Assembly (NCBI GenBank): GCA_030374805.1
Contig: JARGSG010000001.1
Span: forward strand, 186,001 to 250,000
Origin: Gracilaria gracilis
Taxonomy: Eukaryota > Rhodophyta > Florideophyceae > Gracilariales > Gracilariaceae
Direction of reading: 5' to 3'
DNA length: 64,000 bases
Made by a program: the position numbers and the translations under genes
The notes under the pieces: generated by a model
What the model was told of the DNA's origin: nothing
Seen by the model: the letters and a program-made list of their open reading frames with translations, nothing else
Databases searched by the model: none
Part shown: positions 19,445-30,900 of the stretch, in pieces
Position numbering within the stretch: the first letter of the stretch is position 1
Layout: the number at the start of each line of letters is the position of its first letter

Positions 19445-20379
19445 ACTATCGATGGGAGGTGAGGGAGTTCAAAGACGACGACGGGTTGGAATTGACTTGC
19501 GGGTGACGAAGACGGTGAACAATGGCAATGGCATATTAGCTTACGTTATCGGTTTTCGGAGAAGTGCTTTGGTGATCGTAACCAATCAAAACGGCTGCAG
19601 AGTGCAAAGATGATTGAGCAGTACGCTCTACACCCATATCAGATATGCCAAGTGTTTTTCGTTGTGGTCTTAGGATTCCTACCTTAGGAACTGCTCCGTG
19701 AGTGCCCCGTCTGATGTTTGGCAAATTTAATCGATCGTCCGCATTTCAAGAAACCTGCCAATTTGGCAGTGCAGTTTTATGATATCCTTTCCGATATCTA
19801 TCTCCGTCCGGGCACATCCACGACTCTCGTCAAGAAAGATACAGGTGCTCTCTTTCTCTCCTTTTATGAGCACTCTAATCCAATTGCTACGGAGCATACA
19901 GACCATTTCACAGAACAGTTCTCTCACCAACAAAGCCACGTTCTAATAACCTGTTTTAAACAAAGCCTTTTTCCATCTCGAAGAGGAAACTGGTGGTAAG
20001 ATAACCCTCTCATCGACATGGTACTACAAAGGTAGGCTAGTAGCCATTGTTACCATGCCGAGGATTAAGAAGGATGGGCCATAGTACTGCTAGATTCGTA
20101 GCGGCAGTTGCAAACGAAAGCCTTGGCTTAAACGTGCTAGGACCAGTAACGAAGTACAGCAGGTAAACATGCAACTTAGCGGCCTAGTAGGAATTGGAAT
20201 TTATCGGTGTCCATTGGAACGTCCTATGTGCAGCATCGCAAAAACACTGCAACTTCCTACACAAACTAAGAATCTAGTGCCGTAATGCTCTATGCAGCGA
20301 AGGAAAAAGCTCGTAAACAGAACAGGCGTATTCAATGATATTACTTGCAGTCACCCAGGTTTGCGATGTATCAACAACA
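19445..20379. other. Intergenic region; no supported gene
   Basis: Bases just above 19445 are the promoter side of the J-protein gene, and those below 20380 are downstream of the CENP-C-like gene. Only short conflicting frames are present (at most 93 codons) and none has a recognisable domain. Confidence 0.5.
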
Positions 20380-23300
20380 TTATCTCCTTGGCATCCACGC
20401 TTCTTCGCTATCGGTATCCCCGATGTCAACCAGAACTTGAGACACAGTAGGCATGATCTGACTAGTCCGCCGCTCGTAACTCACAACCTCATTCTTCCAA
20501 TACTTTAGCCGCGGAAACCGTTGTCTCTTGCTTCGCCTTGGCCCCGGGCCGTCATCTATTCGAACTTCGCCGACAGGTAAATGAGCTAGCTCGCGCCATT
20601 GACGCTTTTTCTTGTTCTTGAATGACTCCGCCTTTTTGGAGACTTTCTTCCTCTTACTCACCCTCTTCGATTTTCTCCGGACTACAGGAGAACTGGTCTC
20701 GGAATTGTCTTTTGTAGATAGATATGGTGACGAACCGGAAGGCTGTACATCGGAAACTTCCTCTTTGTCATCGCTATGCTTCAAAGGAGCATCCATCGTA
20801 TCTGAACTCAAGATATCACTAGGCGGAGGTCGCTTCCGGGAACTGGATGAAGATACCCGTCTCGAGTTTTGAACCTCCCCTTCACCAAGTGAGGCAGCTT
20901 CACCGACCTCCTCGTCGCCACCGCCTTCAAGACTGCCACCTTGTTCATTGTTCGCATCATCATCAACTCCGAAGCCCTCATCACCTTGATCTTCAAAGTC
21001 TTCATAGTCGTCACCATTATCAACAACATTCGAAGGTTGTTCATAGAGAGCATTATCATCATCAAGATCGTTATTTATGATTGCTGTGGAAGGGATGTTA
21101 ACAAAGGATGAGTCCTTCAGTGATTCAGTGTGCAGGAGCTGACTATTGTCTCCGCATGACACCGGTAGGACATCTTCAACTGACATCCGTAGTTTTGATG
21201 ATCCACTTCTTGTCACGACGCCCTCGCTGGTTGAATGGCCCTCTATTTTTCGCACAGCAACAACTTGTAAACTACGTTCACTTCCTTCGGCATCAACATC
21301 AATGACTTTGTTCTCGTCTACAAGCTTCCGTTTTGCAAGCGGTGCCGGGGACATAAGCCCAAGGAACTGAGAGGGCGAAGCAAGTTTCGCATTTTGCAGC
21401 CGACCAACATCCTCGAATAGTTCCTCCACCTCTCCTAGTGTAGTGTCTGGTTGCATAATTTCGATTGGAGTTACTGGGGCCGGATATGTAGGTACTCTTA
21501 GGAGCATTTCCGGTTGTCGCGGTTCAGACGTTGTATGACTATTCGCACCAACATCACGGCAATGACCAGGCTTCTCGTTCCCAGTCTCTGACGAAAAATG
21601 CGTTCCAGAAACTTGAATCCATTGTTCGCTAGTTTCAGCGCCTAACCCTGTGCACTCAATCAAGTCATTTCCACTGTGCTTTGCGCTTTTGGTGGATTGC
21701 TCATGTTGCAGTTTCGACTCCTTTATATTCAAATCATGATCTCGAGCTGAACGGGTGATGGATGTCCCTCGTTCGTGTTTCTGGACATGCCTGGCACCGA
21801 CAGAGGCAGTTCTTCTGCTCTGTTGATGTGAACCAGCACTTTCGAGCGGAGAAACTTGTACCCCTTGCACGGCATACGGGCCTTTGCTTCCTCGGATCTT
21901 AGACAATGTTGCCTTCGTATTGGGTGTCAATGTCTGGAGCATAGCAAGCTGATATGCTGTCACGCGAGGCTCTATATTAACCTGTGAGACATTGATGTGC
22001 AAACCAATTCCTCTGTCGTTTGGATTCGGTACATCTTGCGTGCTTGGAACTGTTCCTGCTTCAAGTTCTATCGATTTCCCATCTCGACCTTGTTCATCAT
22101 TTTGCAGATGATTTGAAAGCGGAGCGACCGAAATAGCTGCCGTTGCTTGCGTAGCGAACTCCGCGTTTAGGGATGGAACCGTTGCCTCCGTTGAGGAATC
22201 ACCCTTGGCAGCGGGTATGCTGGGTTGGGCAAGATGAGCTGATTTAGCAAGTTCGGCTGTTTCTTTCTCTGGCCATGAAGCATCTAATCCATTGCTGATA
22301 GGAGCCTCTGAAGTTTCCGGTTCTTCCCTCATAATCTGTGCACCAATATCGTTAGATATCCCAGATGCATCTGTTCTATGTGGCGGTTGGCTGGATTGAG
22401 AGGGTGCAGAGCCCAAGAAATCTGGTTTAGGAATATTGGGCTCTTCCACCACTTCCATGACAAGTTCATTGCCACTTTCAGAGAGTGAGACCTGGTTGCT
22501 GTCGGTAGTAGCTTGAGGAATCGTTTCAGTGTCCATTCGTTTCGGAGGAGAGGCTGAAACTGGGCCAGACAGGGAAGATGGTGCATGAGGGGAACGACTT
22601 GTTCTTGCATGAGCTGTTGTGGCGACAATTATTTCTTCCCCGTGCCCATTATCAATACCTGTAATTACGGCAGCATCAGCATGGACCTCTTCCCTCGTGG
22701 CAATGAACTCCTGGTGATCCAAAGACTCATTCAATGTGACATTTCTCTGTTGCGGAGAACACCTATTTCGACTTGCCACAAGCTCATCGGTTTCAGCACC
22801 AACACTTTTCTCGTTTCGGGCTGGTGTACACGCAGGAGCACCTTCAGACTGTGTAGCCTTGGTGTTTTCCACTTCGACGCTGCCTTCTTTCTCTTCGGAA
22901 AGAGAGTGTGTCCGAACGGAACGTGGAGTAGTAGCCTTAATTGGTGGTGTATCAGCTTCTGTCTGAGTTTGAGATGCCGTCTCGCGGAGTTCATGGGTAG
23001 TTTCGCTGTGACGAGCACTTGGGGCCATGGATGGTGATGGAATAGCGGGAAGATGATCGCTGAGGGCTATGGGCGGCATAGTATTGGGAAGATCATGCCC
23101 CTGCGTACTTTCTGCTGCTGTCTTGATACTGGAAAGGTCACCAAGTAGAACATGTTGGGGGCTTGGCAGTACCGAGGCGGATCGTAGCTGTTCAACCTCC
23201 ATAACTCCCTCACTCTGTTCCTCTCCTGCTTCATCCAGTTTTTCGAAAAGAAGATCCATTTCCACGTCGATATCTAAAGGTTGGCATTGCGTCCCGACGT

Positions 23301-23751
23301 GTTCCTCAGGTTCGACATCATCGACGACAAGCAGAAATTTGCGCCCGTTGGTCTCACAGAGTAGTGCACCTGCGTCACTGAGACCAAATGGCTCGAATCC
23401 GGCATACGTCGCAGGGCGACATGTAGAAGCAGAGCTCATTCTCCTTGAGGACACACTGCTACGTCGACTTCGAACCTTTCTGGCGGAAACGCTTGCTTCT
23501 CTATACTCGGCCGCAGTGTGCTCCACTGGCTGTTGGACTTGCACGCCAGTATCAAAAGAAAGCCTCCTTTGCTGCACCGAAGCCCGTTTGGAAGATGCAC
23601 AATACGAAGCCGTAGACATCCTTCGTGACGCTGGGGAAGCGGAGGACGCGTAGTCGTAGACAAGTGGCTTCGGAGACGGTTGTGCTGACTGTATTGCAGC
23701 CACTGATGAGCGGCGCAATATACTTTTGGCTGGACTTGCGGTCGGAGTCCA

Positions 23752-23783
<32 letters not shown>

Positions 23784-24222
23784 TGGACGCGGGCGCGGGC
23801 GTGGACGCGGGCGTGGGCGCGGGCGCGGGCGCGGGCGCGGACACAGCTTGTGGTTCGTCTCCCGCGTTGGATTCTTCCATAGCTTTTCCCGACGATGAAG
23901 TGACATCCGATTGATAAGAGCATTCGGATTCGGAAATTGGAATACCATCGAATCGAAACAGATGACCGCGGATGGATATTGGTTTCGTGCGATCATCGAC
24001 GGATTCGTCAGCGACTTCGCCAGAAATTTGTGGTAGACGGGCAACTTTGACGAATTCTGAGTAGCTTTGCAATCCGTTCGCGTTCTTCGGGAGGTTGCTG
24101 AGCGCGGCTAAGTTGAACTCCTTGACGCCAGGAGGATGTAATAAGAGCGCTGGCTTAAGAACCATAGCTGAGGGTGGGAGGGAATTGGGCAGTACGTCAA
24201 AAGGAGCTTTGGATGGCTCCAT
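20380..24222 (-). CDS. Candidate CENP-C (kinetochore scaffold), mostly disordered protein
   Basis: A 1280-residue protein from ATG 24222. Nearly all of it is low-complexity Ser/Thr/Glu/Pro-rich sequence with no folded domain visible. Near the C-terminus, residues 1229-1242 read RRSKRQRFPRLKYW. This matches the CENP-C motif (R-R-S-x-R-x-R/K...P/L-x-x-Y-W), which binds the CENP-A nucleosome in yeast Mif2, animals and plants. KNE follows directly, again as in CENP-C. The protein ends 38 residues later without a cupin dimerisation domain, as in plant CENP-C. An acidic stretch (about 1045-1105) and basic KR-rich patches (about 1170-1215) precede the motif. Residues about 128-157 are an Ala-Pro tract from a hexanucleotide repeat. 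The identification rests on one motif plus architecture. The alternative is an unrelated nuclear protein. Confidence 0.55.
23753..23840. repeat. (GCGGGC)n hexanucleotide repeat inside the CENP-C-like gene
   Basis: About 14 copies of GCGGGC, with GCGTGGAC variants, encode the Ala-Pro/Thr-Pro tract on the minus strand. Runs of GGG every six bases on the plus (template) strand give clear G-quadruplex potential. Confidence 0.9.
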
Positions 24223-24943
24223 TGTGTGGCGGAAGATGTGACGGGGAAAGGATTACGATGGCTGACGTCGTTACAAGAGCATGTTTATGCGATGACAAGC
24301 AGAGGACTTTGGCGCGGGATGTGGTTGAGGTTTGAAATCAAGCGAAAGCTGCTTTTCGCTTCACATTGGAGTATGAGCTTGATTTCAAAATTCAAATCTC
24401 TGCGGGCCGCCGCGGAACAGAATCCATCCAGTTTGACAGCACGTCCAATGACAGTGGACTGTAAGGAGCTGGTGGCACTTGCTCCGCACTTGAACTGTGC
24501 AACGTTGCCACTTGTTCCAATCTCACAGCACGGACAAGGTCGCGTCCCCGCGCCATGCTTTCTGACAAAATGTGATGCGATGCAGATTGTTCGCCTTCTT
24601 CACACGCGCCGACATCAAGTCCTCTGGTCTGACGTGCCGTATCGGTTTTTCTGCGCGCTCCGCATTGCATTAGATACCGAAGATAGATAGCTTCATTGCC
24701 GACTCGCAGTCGAGGGCTTCAATCTTGTCACCGGTGTGAACAGAGCATGGTCATCGGAACATGTACCATTTCCCCTAGTCACTCAATATCAAACTCCATC
24801 CTCGGTGGGTAGTTTTTGTTTCATTCCTAATGTTTTCTTGACAGACGGAGCATCCCCAAGCACAAAGTATCGTAGCAGGTTAAGGGGGCAAATTCGTTTA
24901 TCTGTGTACATGGAAAGAATTACATCGCAGAAGCAACCGCAAC
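24223..24943. promoter_or_regulatory. Shared divergent promoter region (CENP-C-like / VPS13-like)
   Basis: The 721-bp spacer between two start codons pointing away from each other should contain both promoters. A long plus-strand frame here (24226-24690) has no ATG at its start and no recognisable domain. No strong motif is seen. Confidence 0.5.
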
Positions 24944-27900
24944 ATGGGTATATTTCAGAACCTCGTCGTGGATGCGTTAGCCTGTCATTTTCCCCGCCTG
25001 CGCGAGTCTCTGCGCGTCAATCTGCTGCGCGGAAAACTTCACTTAGAAGATGTTGACGTTGCGCCTTCGTTTCTCATTGTCAGTAACTTGCCTCTGCAAC
25101 TCAATCACGGCAAGATAGGCAGTCTTTCTGTGCAGGTGCCTTGGACGAAGTTATACTCATCTCCAATCCGAGCTCAAGCTGAAGATTTCCGTTTGTCATT
25201 GTCAGAGGTTCCGTTTCCATCTTCACAGCAAGAGGTGTTCGAAGCCTTTGCGTCTGAGGCAGAAAACGAGAAAAAGCGACAACTTGCTGAAGGCGAAAGA
25301 GGGAAGAGTCCACTTTCCCGTGTACTTGCTCGATTTTTGCCAATGCTTTTGGATCGCTTCGAACTCGATATAAAGAATGTCACAATTGAGCTTAAATTCG
25401 CCTCTGGTCAGCTCGGAATTATCCGCCTCAATGAACTTTCCACGAAGCCCACCCCTCACGCTGCAAACCGTGCTGATCTAGAAAAGCTTGTTATTGCTTC
25501 TGGAGTTTCATTTACCATAACTTCGCAAACAACCCACCCGGAGCTATGCTTTTCAGAAACTTCCATATCCTTTAATGCTACGTATAGAGGTGGCGCGTGG
25601 CGCATAGGCCTCGATATACCCATTTTTAAGTTGGAAGTAGACTTTTCCTTCCCACACTTCTTGAAAGGGTTGTCGGAAAGATCATTACTTTGGCATACTG
25701 CCTATTTGCATCAGCGCCCCAATGAAGCTGTCCAGGATAATCCACGAAGCTGGTTACAGTATGCTGTGCGCCGCGTGACCTCTGTCTTTTGCAAGCGTAG
25801 GATCTACTTTTCAGAGGCAGAAGCTCGTCGAAAGGCAAGGAGTTTCGTCTGGTACAAAGAACTGCATGTGAAGCGTCTACGGAGGATCACAAGTGCAGAT
25901 GAAGCAGTTCAGATTCTTGAACTAGAGAGCGCTCTCGGAGCGGATGCAATCCTAATCCTCCGTGATCAGGCAAGGAAACATGCGCTCGCTGACGAGGTTT
26001 CGTCATTTGCTACTCGTGATTGGCTTGGGTGGGCACTTCTTGGCACTGACGTATCTCGGGAGCAGGAGCATGTCGCAGAAGAGTTGAAACATTCGCTCAC
26101 AGTTGCGAAGTATGGGCAAGCAAGCTCTGCTTCTCAAGAAGTATCAGATCTTTCAACAACTTGGTCAAAAATAAGATTTGGAATCAATATCCCCTTCTTT
26201 CGTATAGCGATTGCAGACGAACTCAGTAATATGAGTTTTGATGTCAGAGCAATCTCCATGCAAGCAGAGTTGGATTCGTCTCTTGAGTCGTACAACGGCT
26301 CACTATGTATCGGGAATGCAAAGCTGGTGGACGGAGAAAGGATTGTATGGGTTGGTGGCGTCAGAGATGATACACACCGACATATCATGAAAGATGAGGA
26401 AGAGCTCAACTTTCTGGAACTAAAGCTCTACAAGCTTGGATACGAAGCGAAGGTGACCAGATCATTAGCAGTTCAATCGTCAAGCGCTGTACTTGACTTC
26501 ATGACTGAAGACGGTTTCGAGCGTATGAGGAGGATTGCTGCATTTGCTAAGAGTATGCGATCCATATATAATAAGACAGGTGATGAAAGTAATAAGCCTC
26601 TGAGAACTGGAAACTTAAAGACTGCCGAGGTCGACGATATACTCCACGTCAAAACCTGTGTTAAGATAGCTAGATTCACGCTGTTGGTTGGACGTACAGT
26701 TCAAGAGCCGCAACGCAGTTCCTTGAACATCTGCTGCTGCCTCTCAGACGGTTACGCCGAAATCGAGAGCGGAGATATCGAGAAATCTTTTCAAAGAGGA
26801 ACATTGGCAATATCAGGACACAGACCTTTGTTATCGACTACGGGTTCTATAGAGTCAAAACCGGCTACGTGCTCAGAATGGAGTGAGAAGTCGAAGTCCT
26901 TCGAAGTTACTGCGTCTCTTAGAATTGACGCCGTGGAAAATCGGGTAGAATTGGATGTAGCGGACGGTACTGGGTTTCTTGAATTGTCCAGCACGGCACC
27001 ATTAATCAACATCATGTCTGATATTCAACATCAGTTTTTGAAAGTGGCACCCCAGTTTGATGATGGTTTGCGAGATGGAATCGATGAATGGAGAGAAACT
27101 CATACCAACGAGGATATTACTTTTGTGTTGACGGCTCCGTTGGTAGACTTCAGGCTTCGAGATTCTGATGAGGAGGGTAAAATAACTGAAGCAGCCAGGC
27201 TGAAATTAGGAGGTATAAAGTATGAAGCAGAAGGATGGCGATATCACATGATCCGAGCTCAGCGCTTGGAAATGTATGAAGCTTTATATCGCAACTCTAT
27301 CCTCCTTGTGGGTTCTGAGATTGCAATTGATGTAAATCAACGTGAAGGCTTTGGATGTTTGTTTCAACGAGTAGAGTCTGAAATTGATGAACTTCGTGTC
27401 TCTGTTTCAGTACAAGGTCTCTCAACGATCACATCTATTGTGAACCGCGCTTTCGAAGGCCTCCAAAGGCCTTCATCTAACGATGTTGCACTTCATGGAA
27501 AAGATCTTCCCGACCAGACTTCGTTTGAATATGGCATGCAAGCGACTTTTTCTTTTTCTGTTCGACTCAGAAAAACAACGCTAGGATCGGCAGGATATGA
27601 CATCCGTCTCCATACAACTATCGAGAACGTACTCCTATCCCGTCAAGACAACATGCTTACAGGCTTCGTTGACAATCTTGAAGTCAAGACCAGTAGTGAT
27701 TCGTCGTCCCAATACAAAACTTTAGTGAGATGTGTAATTCCACAAGAAGATGGCTCTCCGCGGCGAAAAGCCATTTCCTTCGTAACTTCAAATAGAACAA
27801 GCAACATTCAAGTCTCGGCATTGCAAATTGTGTGGTTGAAGTCCGTCATCTCCAGTACATCACGGATGCATCGATTACTTGAGCGTACGGTGAACGACAT

Positions 27901-30900
27901 CTGTACAAAGATCTTTGGTACTTCGCCTGACCATATGTCAAAGGAGGGGGCACCGGAACTACACCAGACTCTTGAGTCTGGACCATTGACAATACAGGGA
28001 TGGGACCTAACAGTAATATTCCCCCCCTCTGCAGCAAGTTCTGAAGCTGTATGCATCAGCTCATCCCACATAACCGCAACCGTCTCCCCTAAAGGTCAGG
28101 TGATATCAGTGAGAGGAGGACAAATCCTGACAAGGACAGATTCATCGCAGGAACAAGCTTCGACGGATAGGTCTCGTGATGGAAGGGTAAACCGATGGGT
28201 TGTTCTAGTACGCGAAATTGACACCGACTTCAGCCATCACAGTGACGTGCAATCGATGCCATCTGAACACAAGCGAAAGATTCGGGATAAGTGGTCTATT
28301 GAGATTCTTCGAAGAGTTTCATTGTTGATTGCACCGAGCCAGATTCTAGTACTTCAGAGGTTTATATCAAACACGTTCAGTGTTGACAAAACTTCTCTCG
28401 CAAGTGGTGAAGTTGAACAAACCCAATCCCTTCCTGTTGAGGATGTAAGAGAATCAGCCTGTCGGAACTTCTCTCAAGAGGAAGGCCAGCTCCACAAGAC
28501 TGTTTCCATTGAAGATTGCAGTTTAGAATGTGAAACTCATCATATCTCTGTAGAGCTTCTGGTGGAAACGGCGACAACCAACACGGCACCCACATCGATT
28601 GCCAATATCAATTTGGATCCAACAAAGCTTTCTTGGAAGCGATCAAGCAAGTATTCCGGGACGGCATGTGAAACGATGGTCATCTCCTGGCGTTTAACAA
28701 GTACCTCCATTGGCCTAGAGGACCGGACTAACGAAGACCCGGGTACGCGTAGGATGATCCTTTACACAAGACAGGACACCGATGACTCTCGTTCTTTTCA
28801 TGAACTTGGAAATGGTGTCCAAGCTCCAAAGACAGCTCTCCGTATAGAAGCTATAGAAAGGACCGATTCTGAAACGAAGACTACTAGCTCCAATATTATT
28901 TCGTTTCATAGAGCTCAAGTCGTAGTCTGCCCAACTCTTTTTCAAGCTCTTAAGAACTTCTGGGACCAGTGTTCGCAGAGTGTTTCTCTGGAAGACCATG
29001 GAATTGGAGATGTATATGAAGCTGGACGCCAAGAAACTCATAAGGGCAGTTCCGCCGCTGGGAAAGATTCAATGTCAACTTCGGTAGAAGTTCATCCCGT
29101 TTCTAGACACCTAGAGAATGACCTTCTTAGAGTCCCAGCATCGAAAGTTACATTGCTATTCCGGGATACAAATGTCTTGCTGTTAAGTGGTGTCGAGGGG
29201 GGAAGGAACCCTGTCGTAAACATTGCAATGGAATCTGCCAGAGTGGTCCTTCTGAACAACCACTACGGATTTCTACTCGAAGGCTCCACACTGAAGGTCA
29301 AAGAAATGAGTGTGACATTGCTTCGATACAGCAAAAAGCCCCAAAGCACCGATTCACAACGACGGACTTCATTCACTTGGAACCTCCCAGAACATTCGTC
29401 TGAATTGGACCACTATGATTATGGAAACACAGCAATTGGGGAAAGCTCCGCTTCTCCTTTTCCAGGTCAAGCTTCGAGGAGTAGCCTTCCTCATAGATGG
29501 CATTCTGACCAAACACCGAACCGCAGTGCAACCACTTCTCTCGAATCAACAGAAACTCTTTTGCACCTCCAGAGCATGAGCATCAAACTCCCGTCCTTCG
29601 AACAGAATAGAATCGCCCTCAACATACCGGATGTTGCTATTGATTGTTCGCTGGAATCCCTAATCTACTTCGCACTGCTTTGTCCAGATTTGGAATTGAC
29701 TCCTCCCCAGGAAACTCCAGCAGAAACTTTTCCAGACCGTGAAGTTCTTCGCTCTCCAGATATCGAGACGATTATTGGGAATGTATCTCTGAGAGCAAGA
29801 CTAGAAACTACTGCTGTGCTGCTTTCCGAACATGAATCCGTCCATAACCATGCAACAATAAGACTCACTGGGCATGGGAGGTTCCTGATCACAGAGAACT
29901 TCAGCGCATGGAATGTCAGTATTAAAGCAGGCGGAGATGTTGTGGATGAAGAGAAGGGGATTTGTGACCCAATTCTATCACCAAGTACCCTCTCAATAGA
30001 AGCAAACACCCTCGACGAGATGTACACGAATATTGGAGCTCAACACTTCATAAGGATTGCTCTTAGTCCTTTAACAGTGAGAACAGTTACTGGTGTAGGC
30101 TTTACAGTCTTAAAAGTTATGGAGAAGTATAAAACAAGAATTGTCGAAACTCAAAATAGCTTCGATGAGGAGACTGGTGTATTGAATGGCATGAGGGTGC
30201 ATTTGTCATTACCAGGTTTCGTAATCCGTTGTTTTGCAGAACAGCCAAGAGCTCAACTTTTGCGTCTGGTGTTCCGGGACGTGGAGTGCTTTGTTCACTT
30301 ACCAACTGTCATAAGCGATGAGGGTAAGGCGGAGTTATCAGTACGTGACATCATACTGGAAGATACAATATCTCCACATCTCCAAGAAAGTGGAATACGA
30401 GAATCCCGTTCAAGGTCATCATGTACGATAGTCACGAGCGCACATGATGTTGTTCGCCTGGTCCATCGACCGCTTTTCCTGTTAGAAACCGATTCCGCTC
30501 AGTTTTCGTCGCTGCCTAGGCACCAGAGTCCACACGGTCCCCCAGGATCAAATCCAGTGTTGTTTTGTCTTCTGTCTTGGTACCCACCGTTTGAGCAAGT
30601 TTCTGCCCAAATAGGTGGTACAGGATTGGATATCAGCATTGACCTGGGAATACTTCCTACGTTTGAAGAATGGCTTGAGACCCTTGCACATGAATATGCG
30701 GCTGTACAAAGAGCCCAACATTATCGGTACCGCTCAAAGTCTAGATCGCATATGATAGCAGAAGTGCCATCTCTACCACTGGGAATCGACCACATAGTCG
30801 TCGAGCCGCTGAGAATTAAGATAAGCGTGACCGCTCCACCAAGCGACTTAGAGCCCTCTTTGGTTCAAAGAGCCTTATCATGGATAATTTCCGCGGAAAG

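Noticed and set aside
24226..24690. Plus-strand 154-codon frame between the CENP-C-like and VPS13-like genes
   Set aside because: Begins with GTG rather than ATG, no domain, and occupies the expected divergent promoter.
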